Positions 5,572 to 11,971 of a DNA stretch of 43,194 nucleotides are shown here, piece by piece (position 1 is the stretch's first letter; each line of letters starts with the position of its first letter). Source of the DNA: a virus; IMG/VR virus record IMGVR_UViG_3300028829_004643, positions 1-43,194 of that record; one strand, given 5' to 3'. The translations under genes and the position numbers were made by a program. The notes under the pieces were generated by a model that worked only from the letters and a program-made list of their open reading frames with translations, did no database searches and had not been told where the DNA came from.

Positions 5572-5771
5572 AGTCTCCTTAATATTTCAATTGTATTCTT
5601 GTACTTTTCAATATCTGCTTGCATTCCGAGCTGTTCTAGCTCTAATCCATCTATTTGGGCACGTAGTTCACCTATCGTCTTGTAAGCAAACTCTAGCAGC
5701 TCTGCAAACTCTAGCAGATCTTTAAGATCTAGCACCTCTTTAAACTCTTCTTCTTTTTTCGAATATCCCAT
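5568..5771 (-). CDS. Coiled-coil protein, 67 aa
   Basis: A highly charged helical protein with a short internal repeat (LLEFAELLEFA, about residues 19-29) and heptads to the C-terminus. The start overlaps the upstream stop (TGATG), indicating coupling. Function unknown. Confidence 0.7.
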   Translation of the reverse strand: MGYSKKEEEFKEVLDLKDLLEFAELLEFAYKTIGELRAQIDGLELEQLGMQADIEKYKNTIEILRRL

Positions 5772-5971
5772 CAGAATGTAAATCTCACCTCTGTTTCTAG
5801 TTTGTGCTTTAAAGTATCATCATTCGACGATATTCCTTCCCATTTACCCTTGATTGTAAGACTGTCAAATTGGAACTTATACCCTGTTTCGGCTCCAAAC
5901 TTACCATCACTTACATATCCACCTTCCCAATAAAAGTTTTTGAATTTTACTCCAGGTCTCAAATGATTCAC
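5771..5971 (-). CDS. Beta-strand-rich small protein, 66 aa
   Basis: It reads as alternating amphipathic beta strands and ends in VRFTF, a terminal Phe pattern seen in outer-membrane barrel strands, but there is no signal peptide. The start is a GTG overlapping the stop of a 6-codon mini-ORF (GTGA) placed just after a promoter, with no ribosome binding site. The frame is also open upstream across the promoter, so a longer relative cannot be excluded. Confidence 0.6.
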   Translation of the reverse strand: MNHLRPGVKFKNFYWEGGYVSDGKFGAETGYKFQFDSLTIKGKWEGISSNDDTLKHKLETEVRFTF

Positions 5972-5995
5972 CGTTTTTTCATACGCATCGGGTAT

Positions 5996-6024
5996 ATTAT
6001 AATTGATTTTTAGAAGTTTGTCAA
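5996..6024 (-). promoter_or_regulatory. Sigma70 promoter of the micro-gene chain
   Basis: Minus strand TTGACA (6024-6019), 17 bp, TATAAT (6001-5996), with AAAAACTTC before it. The predicted start near 5989 precedes the GTG at 5971 by about 18 bases. Confidence 0.9.
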
Positions 6025-6049
6025 GAAGTTTTTAGAGGTATAAAACTCC

Positions 6050-6118
6050 TTATTCGTCATCCCACGGTGGATTTATTACTAATGCACAAAAAATAAGTAT
6101 TACCATGATTTCTATCAC
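6050..6118 (-). CDS. Micro membrane peptide, 22 aa
   Basis: A GTG overlapping the upstream stop (GTGA), with GGAG seven bases before it, opens a 22-codon frame: a hydrophobic segment (MVILIFCALVI) and a short acidic tail NPPWDDE. Too short for homology arguments, but the coupling and ribosome binding site match its neighbours. Confidence 0.5.
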   Translation of the reverse strand: MIEIMVILIFCALVINPPWDDE

Positions 6119-6585
6119 GACCTGTCTCCATTGCTTAGGGGATTGTCCAAGACTTGCTGTATCTTTTTATTCAGCCTATCCTCAAGAGCGGTAATTTTTA
6201 GCTCTGTATCATTATATAGACTATCCCTTTTGTTATCGAATCTTTCACTTGCATTGTCAATCATCTGACCTATTTCTTGCTCTTGGTCACGAACCATATC
6301 TTCTACACGATCAACATTCTTCTCCATTCTGTTAAAGTCATCGCGCAAGTCGTTTTTAATACTCCGAGAGTAGTTTATAGCTTCGTCTAACTTTGTTTCT
6401 ATTACATCATTTCGAGCAGCAATTGCATCAGTATCTATATTAGCAATTATCTCTTTCATATCAGTATAATCCTTATAAAACTCAAAAGCACCCCAGGTTG
6501 CTCCACCCAGAGTTGATAATGCGGTGAGAAGAATCATCATCTTCCCTCCCTTAAATGTCATACCCCCAAATTCTACTTCAGCCAT
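6115..6585 (-). CDS. Membrane-anchored coiled-coil protein, 156 aa
   Basis: One membrane segment (about residues 16-37) is followed by roughly 100 residues of charged helix with heptad repeats (about 40-145). This plan, a short cytoplasmic or periplasmic anchor with a long stalk, is frequent in marine phage genomes and is sometimes placed with lysis or spanin-like functions. No catalytic motif is visible. The ATG lacks a strong ribosome binding site. It is the last gene of the exported-protein operon. Confidence 0.72.
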   Translation of the reverse strand: MAEVEFGGMTFKGGKMMILLTALSTLGGATWGAFEFYKDYTDMKEIIANIDTDAIAARNDVIETKLDEAINYSRSIKNDLRDDFNRMEKNVDRVEDMVRDQEQEIGQMIDNASERFDNKRDSLYNDTELKITALEDRLNKKIQQVLDNPLSNGDRS

Positions 6586-6599
6586 CTTTCTGCACCATC

Positions 6600-7034
6600 T
6601 TAGCCATTATCATCTCCTTCAAACTGTAAATTTTTTAGATTTACCAGCTCTTGCCTAAGTCTTTGTAGTTCAATTTCTTTTTTCTCAAGCTCCAATTTAT
6701 ATAACGCATTACAGTTAATTCTTTCTTTAGGGGCACCTATTGGTATAGTAATCTTTCCATAAACTCCTATGTCCCGTATAAATTTATCACTTTCAAAGTT
6801 CGGCATCGTTGTGCCATACATAGGATCGTAGGGATTAGATTGGTTAAGAATACCAACTACACCAAATTCAACATTTGTAGCGCTTCCTATAGCATTACTA
6901 CAGTCAATATCACCAGCTCTTATCCTATCAGACTGGTATGTTCCTCTACTAGAAGGAAGATTTAAGTTTAAGCTGGAATTATCCGCAAAAACTTCGAAGG
7001 ATACAAAAACTAAAAGTAAAGTGAGTAGTCTCAT
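6600..7034 (-). CDS. Exported protein with C-terminal coiled coil, 144 aa
   Basis: A signal peptide with an Ala-type cleavage site (about residues 1-18, FVSFEVFADN), a variable region of about 80 residues rich in Asn, Gly and Pro, then a coiled coil (about 110-138). The ATG at 7034 overlaps the upstream stop (ATGA), favouring it over an ATG five codons earlier. Exported to the periplasm or outer surface; role unknown. Confidence 0.7.
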   Translation of the reverse strand: MRLLTLLLVFVSFEVFADNSSLNLNLPSSRGTYQSDRIRAGDIDCSNAIGSATNVEFGVVGILNQSNPYDPMYGTTMPNFESDKFIRDIGVYGKITIPIGAPKERINCNALYKLELEKKEIELQRLRQELVNLKNLQFEGDDNG

Positions 7035-7408
7035 TTTATTTTGGAACATATTCTAGAAGATACTGCGGGTCTATTCCCATCTTCTTTCAGAACCTTTGAC
7101 TTTGAGCATACATACTTTGCTTTTGAAGCTTCTCTTCGCCTCACAAAAATTTCTACATCCACGGTCTGTAGATGTTCAACATATATAACTTTCTTAGGAA
7201 CTGCGAAAACGACTTTATTCCAGTTTTCGTCGTAAACCCCAAATGTGTAGTAGTTTATATCCTCACGCTTATTGAATAGTTTCATGTCAAGCCTTAGAAG
7301 CTCAGGTACATGGGATATTTTAAATACCGGATAGGTAGGAGTAAATTGATGGGCACTTGCGTGCCCACCAAATAACAAAGTTATTATTATTATTAAATAG
7401 CGATACAT
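7031..7408 (-). CDS. Exported protein, fimbrial-chaperone-like, 125 aa
   Basis: A signal peptide (residues 1-19, GGHASAHQ) is followed by a beta-rich domain with strands LLRLDMKLFN, YTFGVYDENW and VFAVPKKVIYV, reminiscent of the N-terminal Ig-like domain of periplasmic pilus chaperones; two Cys near the C-terminus may form a disulfide. The match to chaperones is by overall pattern only. It follows and overlaps a pilin-like gene by 16 bases, which supports the reading. Confidence 0.6.
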   Translation of the reverse strand: MYRYLIIIITLLFGGHASAHQFTPTYPVFKISHVPELLRLDMKLFNKREDINYYTFGVYDENWNKVVFAVPKKVIYVEHLQTVDVEIFVRRREASKAKYVCSKSKVLKEDGNRPAVSSRICSKIK

Positions 7409-7890
7409 TCGGCATTTACCACGGCAGTATAGTTACCTGCAGGAAGAGACTTGTTAAAGCCATATTCAGCAGTACTTTCTATTTTAAACCAGGTGCTTCC
7501 TGCAATAGTCAACTCAAACTCAGTAGTATTATTATATTCTACTTTATTGGTATCGTATGCAGACATACCAGCATCACTTACTTGATCTGTACTAACAGAT
7601 CCAGTCCATGCAACTACATCGTCCAAGACAGGGCTTGTAGTAAACTCATTGGGATAGTCGATAACTGCTTTATAATAGTCAGCACTTACTACATCATAAC
7701 GAACAATAGGCAATACTCCACCGTCCGCTGCAGCAGCACTTAACTTATAAGGCACTGGGTTACCATAGACACCAGTAGTGTCTGTAGTAATTACACACTT
7801 TGACTCAACTACCCCCTCGATAGGGGCCTCCTCACTAAACGCAGGAGCCGCTATTCCACTACATACTAACAAAATAGCTAATTTTTTCAT
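7393..7890 (-). CDS. Exported fimbrial-subunit-like protein, 165 aa
   Basis: A clear signal peptide (residues 1-20, CSGIAAPAFSEE) precedes a Thr/Val/Tyr-rich beta domain opening with VESKCVITTDTTGVYGNP and ending NYTAVVNAECIAI. A Cys near the start and one near the end, and a beta-strand C-terminus, are typical of pilin/spore-coat-U-type secreted subunits. The ATG at 7890 has GGAG six bases upstream. Likely secreted or virion-surface; the fold assignment is inference. Confidence 0.65.
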   Translation of the reverse strand: MKKLAILLVCSGIAAPAFSEEAPIEGVVESKCVITTDTTGVYGNPVPYKLSAAAADGGVLPIVRYDVVSADYYKAVIDYPNEFTTSPVLDDVVAWTGSVSTDQVSDAGMSAYDTNKVEYNNTTEFELTIAGSTWFKIESTAEYGFNKSLPAGNYTAVVNAECIAI

Positions 7891-7902
7891 GGAGTTCTCC
7901 AA

Positions 7903-8760
7903 TTACTTTGTCTCAAATTGAGACTCTACCATCTTTTGGTGTAGCAAATCCTGGGCTAAACCAACTCTATTTGCCTTAGGATTTGTCGGTAGACTCGCAT
8001 CCTTCAGCTCCAAGGAATCGTTGTAAACTCCTCCCTTAAGTTTTTCATAATAGGTGGTAGGGAACATGTAGTAAGTTAGAGAAGCATATTTAGCTTCTTG
8101 TAGTGGGCTAACTAAAAGCTTATTAACTCCTCCTAAGAGTACTTCTAATCTAGACTGACCTTCTAAGCCAGCCATTTGTCTGCGTTCGCGTTCTTCCTCT
8201 TCATCTTCTTTCTCTCGCTGCTCTTGTTCTATTGCTGCGAGTATAAACTCATCCTCCAGGGGGTCTTTATAATCTATTGTAATATCTTGCACGAACTGTT
8301 CTTGTTGAAATCCAGAACACCTTGGATCACTTTGCGGATCGTAACAAGGATCGTACCTGTAGCTATAAACAACCAACGGCTCTGATACTGTACCTTCTCC
8401 TTCAACTTCTATTGAACCTGAACCCCAGTATTCCAAAGGAATACCGCCCACCGACACTAACTTACTGATAGTGTTACCTGGCTGCCCAGTCCAGTCATCC
8501 GTCTCTCGAAAGACATAGCCGGGCCCTTGTGCATTTTCATTCTGCACGTGTACTAACATAAAATCATCGGTTTCTTTTACTGTTGTGTACCGATAAAACA
8601 CTGAACCCACATCTAAGCCTGCTTGCTGTGGTAGTAAATTTTGCATTCCCCAAACTTGATTTGTTGCAGAGACTTGCCCGTAAACTATGTCTGGATTAGA
8701 GTAGGAGTAACAAGAGTAAAGCGCCAATCCCACCGCTGGCAATAGCTGTCTTAGTTCCAT
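7903..8760 (-). CDS. Exported protein with Cys-rich loop and charged helix, 285 aa
   Basis: A signal peptide (about residues 1-21), a beta-rich region to about 145, a Cys-rich loop DPCYDPQSDPRCSG, then a highly charged helix dense in Glu and Arg (about 180-200) and a C-terminal helical part. No family recognised. Its first 65 bases overlap the end of the upstream gene; AGAGGG lies about nine bases before the ATG. Codon and length quality indicate a true gene. Confidence 0.7.
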   Translation of the reverse strand: MELRQLLPAVGLALYSCYSYSNPDIVYGQVSATNQVWGMQNLLPQQAGLDVGSVFYRYTTVKETDDFMLVHVQNENAQGPGYVFRETDDWTGQPGNTISKLVSVGGIPLEYWGSGSIEVEGEGTVSEPLVVYSYRYDPCYDPQSDPRCSGFQQEQFVQDITIDYKDPLEDEFILAAIEQEQREKEDEEEERERRQMAGLEGQSRLEVLLGGVNKLLVSPLQEAKYASLTYYMFPTTYYEKLKGGVYNDSLELKDASLPTNPKANRVGLAQDLLHQKMVESQFETK

Positions 8761-9244
8761 TCTTCATACCCTCTTCTTCTGGCTCTTTTTCTGTTTCTGC
8801 CAGCCATGCGGCCTTCGCCGCGTCTCCAATAAGGCCATCTTTCGGACACGGAGTTCCCGCATCCATCATTGCATCAAATACTCTTTCGTCCTGACACATA
8901 ATACTCACTGCAGCAACTTTCATTCCCATATCATAAAGTGTTTTTGCATTTTTCAACTTTTCACAGTTCATATCTCGTACAGTTCTACCTGCCGAGATAC
9001 CTAAAATTTGGGTTTGTACTGCACCTGCTACACCCACAGTACATAAGTCACTGTTCGAATTGTTCATAGTAGGAATGATCGCGCTTGGAGGAGGCGATTT
9101 GAGAGTTGTTGTGCTAGTGCTATCTACCGTGCTCGTAGTAGTCGCTTCAGTTTTAATTGTATTTTCATCCTGAGCAAGCACCGGAAATGCTAAGAGCATT
9201 CCTAAAACTACTATAGCACATACTTTAGTTCTGTTTGCTACCAC
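8696..9244 (-). CDS. Exported, C-terminally anchored Thr-rich protein, about 182 aa
   Basis: A hydrophobic signal sequence (VLGMLLAFPVLAQ) leads to a Thr/Ser/Pro-rich linker, a region with four Cys (TVGVAG to GTPCP), an acidic linker and a C-terminal membrane anchor ending in a run of Leu. The start is uncertain: GTG at 9244, with a TTG at 9262 also possible. The C-terminal anchor codons overlap the signal peptide of the next gene in another frame. Confidence 0.68.
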   Translation of the reverse strand: MVANRTKVCAIVVLGMLLAFPVLAQDENTIKTEATTTSTVDSTSTTTLKSPPPSAIIPTMNNSNSDLCTVGVAGAVQTQILGISAGRTVRDMNCEKLKNAKTLYDMGMKVAAVSIMCQDERVFDAMMDAGTPCPKDGLIGDAAKAAWLAETEKEPEEEGMKNGTKTAIASGGIGALLLLLLL

Positions 9245-9543
9245 TTTACTTTGTCCGCCCAATAAGCTGCGCTCATTTTACCACGAGCTATATTACGCCT
9301 GTGCCTTGCTTTAAAAGAAGCTCTCTTTTTCTTCATACGATCGCTTTCTCCAGCTTTTGGTTTTCCAGCAGTCTTTGCGCCTTGTTGTCCAAAACGAATA
9401 GTCTTTACTTTGTCGCCAACTTTGGCAACAACAATGTGTGATTTCTTCGGATGTTTAGGAGTACGTCGAGGCTTGTTATATCCCGACACACGGGCTCTTG
9501 CCAGACGAGAATCTTTCTTTTTAACCCTTCTTTTTGCTGCCAC
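9238..9543 (-). CDS. Very basic conserved phage protein (DUF6321-like), 101 aa
   Basis: Lys/Arg-rich N-terminus, then VVAKVGDKVKTIRFGQQGA and KPKAGESDRMKKKRASFKAR, and a C-terminal YWADKVKW. I recognise this as a family widespread in marine phages (DUF6321 as I recall; the number should be checked). Its strong positive charge suggests nucleic-acid contact. GTG start with AGGA seven bases upstream, overlapping the previous gene by 23 bases. Confidence 0.75.
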   Translation of the reverse strand: MAAKRRVKKKDSRLARARVSGYNKPRRTPKHPKKSHIVVAKVGDKVKTIRFGQQGAKTAGKPKAGESDRMKKKRASFKARHRRNIARGKMSAAYWADKVKW

Positions 9544-9727
9544 GTTTCGTTCCTAGTCGTCGCCTCTCTGCTAACAGAGTTTTTGGCACACGCTTGCCCT
9601 CTTTATAGAGCTTTGCAATACGCTTGATGACACGGGCCAACTTCGCTCGTTTTCCACCTTTCGTACCGCTTAGGTATTTTTTATTGACTCCAGTACGCTT
9701 ATCCTTTACCGCCTTCCGTCTCTTCAT
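9521..9727 (-). CDS. Very basic conserved phage protein, 68 aa
   Basis: Almost a third Lys or Arg, with the pattern TGVNKKYLSG, RVIKRIAKLYKEGKRVP and LLAERRRLG, which I recognise as a small domain recurring in marine phages (perhaps DUF5872; not certain). The ATG at 9727 is used although a TTG directly precedes it. It overlaps both neighbours. A DNA- or RNA-binding or DNA-condensing role is inferred from charge. Confidence 0.7.
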   Translation of the reverse strand: MKRRKAVKDKRTGVNKKYLSGTKGGKRAKLARVIKRIAKLYKEGKRVPKTLLAERRRLGTKRGSKKKG

Positions 9728-9839
9728 CAAATTCTTCCCATTCTGGATGCTCGAGCGCTTTTCTCTCTAACTTTTCCAATCTTTTTAGTAACCCACTGAA
9801 CTTTTCATTGAGCTCTTCTAGTGCGAAGTCTATCTTCAT
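9699..9839 (-). CDS. Small acidic helical protein, 46 aa
   Basis: A charged amphipathic helix (LNEKFSGLLKRLEKLER) followed by an acidic tail. AGGTGG lies about six bases before the ATG, and the end overlaps the next gene by 29 bases. In contrast to its basic neighbours it is acidic, so it might partner them; that is speculation. Confidence 0.65.
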   Translation of the reverse strand: MKIDFALEELNEKFSGLLKRLEKLERKALEHPEWEEFDEETEGGKG

Positions 9840-9858
9840 CAATTCCACCTAAAGGACA

Positions 9859-9966
9859 TTACATATACGCCGCGCGCATTTTTTTCTTCTTTTTACCCTT
9901 CTTCTTCTTGCCTTTAATCATATAGGCCATCAGAGCTTTCGGTAACTTTTTCTTCTTGTGTTTCAT
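9859..9966 (-). CDS. Lys-rich micro-protein, 35 aa
   Basis: Nearly half of the residues are Lys (for example GKKKKGKKKKKMRAAYM). GAGGAAAG lies upstream, and the start makes an ATGA overlap with the preceding gene. Its composition points to nucleic-acid binding; no family can be assigned at this length. Confidence 0.65.
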   Translation of the reverse strand: MKHKKKKLPKALMAYMIKGKKKKGKKKKKMRAAYM

Positions 9967-10247
9967 TTTGCTTTCCTCTTGCGTCTAAGATCCAGATCGT
10001 GTTTCTTAGAACCACGGATGAACGAATTTACACGAGCATGAGCCCATCGGCTCATAGTCATGCCTGGTCGTGATCCGCTTGATAAAAATGCACCCTGTCC
10101 ACGTCGGTAGACTTTTTTGAGGGTTGTGAGGGACTTTCCGCTCTTCTTAGCCTTTGCAGCTAAAGATTTGTTAACAGCAGCAGAAAGGGGCTTTCTCTTG
10201 CGAGTAGCCTTTCGTTTGGTGGGGGTCTTTCTTCGTTTAACTGCCAT
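9963..10247 (-). CDS. Basic conserved phage protein (DUF5824-like), 94 aa
   Basis: A Lys/Arg-rich N-terminus (residues 1-20) is followed by LKKVYRRGQGAFLSSGSRPG and WAHARVNSFIRGSKKHD. The YRRG-x-G, RPG and W-x-x-x-R-V-N-S-F sequence is the signature I associate with DUF5824, a family spread through marine phages and large viruses. Function unknown, probably nucleic-acid associated. A run of basic proteins follows it. Confidence 0.75.
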   Translation of the reverse strand: MAVKRRKTPTKRKATRKRKPLSAAVNKSLAAKAKKSGKSLTTLKKVYRRGQGAFLSSGSRPGMTMSRWAHARVNSFIRGSKKHDLDLRRKRKAK

Positions 10248-10270
10248 AGGTTATCCCCTATCGCCCGAGG

Positions 10271-10426
10271 CTATAAAGCCTCTATTTTTCGTCTCCTCAT
10301 TCTACGGTTGTATATATTTTTAATTCTTTTTCTGTCACCTGGTTTCCAGAAGTAATATTCTTTTGCGTAAAAGGCATCCCATTCGTCGCCACTTTTACAT
10401 TTCACTCGTTCTTTCTTTCCTTTCAT
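10271..10426 (-). CDS. Small basic protein, 51 aa
   Basis: KCKSGDEWDAFYAKEYYFW followed by an Arg/Lys-rich helix (KRIKNIYNRRMRRRKIEAL). The second part looks like a nucleic-acid-binding helix. The ATG at 10426 follows GGAAAG; an ATG four codons upstream (10438) is also possible. The 3' end contains a hairpin (GAGGCT/AGCCTC). It overlaps the upstream gene by 32 bases. Confidence 0.65.
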   Translation of the reverse strand: MKGKKERVKCKSGDEWDAFYAKEYYFWKPGDRKRIKNIYNRRMRRRKIEAL

Positions 10427-10550
10427 AAGGCTTTCCATTCCAATCGTGAGTTGTCCAGAAGCTAGTAGCTTCTTCCCAGCGAAAGAGAGATCTCCTAATG
10501 TGACACCAAAAAAGGCCGTCAGTTACGGTATGTTTCTTTTCCTCCAACAT
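10395..10550 (-). CDS. Small hypothetical protein, 51 aa
   Basis: The first gene after a long structured leader. AGAGGA precedes the ATG. The sequence is Trp-rich (FWCHIRRSLFRWEEA, SFWTTHDWNG) and otherwise unrecognised. It overlaps the next gene. Confidence 0.65.
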   Translation of the reverse strand: MLEEKKHTVTDGLFWCHIRRSLFRWEEATSFWTTHDWNGKPYERKERTSEM

Positions 10551-10832
10551 AAAATCCTCTCTTAATTAAAATAGGGTCGGGGGCGGCCTAATAGGGCGCA
10601 TTAAGTCTACTTGGTAGGCGTCGTCAGAGCATGTTTCTTTTAACGACACTTAATTTGCTTTATCCTTTGTCTAAAGCGCTAGGTGTATGCGCTAACGGTC
10701 TCAAATTAGCAAACCTACAACACCCCCAGTGTGAACGGTCGAAAAGCTCATGCGGCTAAATATGAGTCTTACTCTCCTAGACACCGTTCGTTAACGACAA
10801 GTTGCTTGCCGTGAGCGCAATGCTCATCAATA
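10551..10832 (-). other. Structured 5' leader, about 280 nt
   Basis: From the predicted transcription start to the first ATG there is no convincing ORF. Visible pairings include TGAGC/GCTCA near 10817-10831, a GAACGGT/ACCGTTC pair (about 10733-10791) enclosing CTCAT/ATGAG, AGCGC/GCGCT near 10675-10695 and TTTGC/GCAAA around it. Such a leader could carry a regulatory or antitermination element; no known riboswitch is recognised. Confidence 0.5.
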
Positions 10833-10838
10833 TTGGAA

Positions 10839-10867
10839 ATTATATCAATAATAGACCAAAATGTCAA
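10839..10867 (-). promoter_or_regulatory. Sigma70 promoter of the basic/exported protein operon
   Basis: Minus strand TTGACA (10867-10862), 17 bp, TATAAT (10844-10839), with AAAAATAGTTC upstream. Confidence 0.9.
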
Positions 10868-10885
10868 GAACTATTTTTGCGGTAC

Positions 10886-11101
10886 TTAGCAATCTGGATC
10901 AAAATCGAACCATTCCTGCTCCCAGCTAGGCTGTCCGTCATCTTCGAAAGCAAGCTCCGCTTGAATACAGGCGTGCACGGTTTCTACAGCGTGCTCATAA
11001 GATATACTGAAGCGATTCATTACTTCGAGAGTAATTTCTTCTTCCGGTTCTCCCCACATAGCTAAAACAACGCTTTCAATTTCAGGGTCTAAATGTGTCA
11101 T
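10886..11101 (-). CDS. Duplicated small acidic protein, copy 2, 71 aa
   Basis: Shares the opening MTHLDPEIESV and a C-terminal DDGQPS-x-EQEWF with the gene just upstream, so it is one of two tandem copies. This copy has a longer middle section (about 15 extra residues). The ATG follows GGAGAG. The frame is open further upstream, but that extension is the duplicated 3' end of the preceding genes. Acidic and soluble; no family recognised. Confidence 0.7.
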   Translation of the reverse strand: MTHLDPEIESVVLAMWGEPEEEITLEVMNRFSISYEHAVETVHACIQAELAFEDDGQPSWEQEWFDFDPDC

Positions 11102-11344
11102 ATTTCTCTCCTGCTGGGACATAAATATCACCCCGCTTCAACCGCTTACTTTCGAACCATTCCTGCTCGCAGCTAGGCTGTCCGTCATCTTCTTGCTCCG
11201 GAGCCCTATAGGGCACTGAGAAGGGGTCTACTTCCTCTTCCTCTTCCGGTATTCCCCACAAAAGAAGAATAACGCTTTCAATTTCAGGGTCTAAATGTGT
11301 CATATTTCTATCCTGCCGGGACATAAATATCGTCCCGCATCATC
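11071..11344. repeat. Tandem duplication junction, period about 202 bp
   Basis: A stretch of about 39 bases around the start codon (from the ATTTCT upstream of ATG through the codons for MTHLDPEIES) is nearly identical at 11071-11109 and 11273-11311. The similarity extends through the upstream codons for GDIYVPAG, which also end the methyltransferase gene, showing that the duplicated unit included its 3' end. A second shared block covers the gene 3' ends near 10906 and 11153. Confidence 0.75.
11082..11306 (-). CDS. Duplicated small acidic protein, copy 1, 74 aa
   Basis: Tandem paralogue of the next gene. Its N-terminus matches MTHLDPEIESV and it also has DDGQPS-x-EQEWF, but after this it continues into GDIYVPAG, a tail homologous to the C-terminus of the upstream methyltransferase, and stops past the start of copy 2. 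That tail marks the duplication joint. AGGATAG precedes the ATG. Confidence 0.68.
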   Translation of the reverse strand, partial: NMTHLDPEIESVILLLWGIPEEEEEVDPFSVPYRAPEQEDDGQPSCEQEWFESKRLKRGDIYVPAGEKYDTFRP

Positions 11345-11970
11345 CGTGTTAGTTTTTTGTAGTTGAACTCTTCAGTGACCCACTTATCAAATTCAAGTGA
11401 GCCGTAAAGATTTCCACCAAACCCAGGAATGAGTCCTTTGTTTTCTACTACCAATACAGGTTTAAATGTCTCGATAGTCTCTTTTGCTCCTATAAGAGCT
11501 TTTTTCTCCATACCTTCTATGTCTAACCAAATAAGGTCACAGGCAGAGAAGTTACTCATAGCGTATACTTCATCAATAGATGTAAGTCGTAATTCACCCT
11601 CTGCATCTTCTGTAACAGCAGTAGCGCCGCAATTATGGTCTAAAACAACCTGTGCAGATCCGTTGCTCGGTACATCAGAAAGACCAGCGTTCTCCACCAT
11701 AATATTATGGTCATCCCCCAAGTAATCATGGATATTTCGCATCATACATTCATGGGTGTCATGAACTGGTTCAAAGCTAATAACCATATCAAATATGGGA
11801 GATAATTTAATGGGGAAGTAACCTAAGTTACCTCCTGCCTGCACTACCACTTTGTGTCCGTGGCAGAGATCAGTAATTTTATTACCTTTTTGTTCCCATT
11901 CATTAATATTAGCTGGAGCAGTTGTTCTATCCCCAACAGGTACCCACAACTTATCTTCAAACCGATCCAT
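11308..11970 (-). CDS. FkbM-family methyltransferase, 220 aa
   Basis: VVVQAGGNLGYFP (about residues 42-54) is the SAM-binding glycine motif I, followed by an acidic strand end (ISFEPVHDTHECM) and DLIWLDIEGMEKKAL, the characteristic FkbM D-x-E-G motif. FkbM enzymes usually O-methylate sugars or natural products. The ATG at 11970 is used; a TTG four codons earlier overlaps the upstream stop. A second FkbM-like gene lies at 13055 and a glycosyltransferase cassette is on the opposite strand, so methylation of phage or host glycans is a plausible role. Confidence 0.82.
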   Translation of the reverse strand: MDRFEDKLWVPVGDRTTAPANINEWEQKGNKITDLCHGHKVVVQAGGNLGYFPIKLSPIFDMVISFEPVHDTHECMMRNIHDYLGDDHNIMVENAGLSDVPSNGSAQVVLDHNCGATAVTEDAEGELRLTSIDEVYAMSNFSACDLIWLDIEGMEKKALIGAKETIETFKPVLVVENKGLIPGFGGNLYGSLEFDKWVTEEFNYKKLTRMMRDDIYVPAG

Positions 11971-11971
11971 T

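Noticed and set aside
5690-5740. Short tandem repeat of CTCTAGCAG as a mobile-element scar
   Set aside because: It simply encodes the LLEFAELLEFA heptads of the coiled-coil protein.
10265-10290. Hairpin GAGGCT/AGCCTC followed by TATTTTT as a plus-strand terminator
   Set aside because: No plus-strand transcript is expected here, and on the coding minus strand no T run follows; it is part of the 51-aa gene's end.
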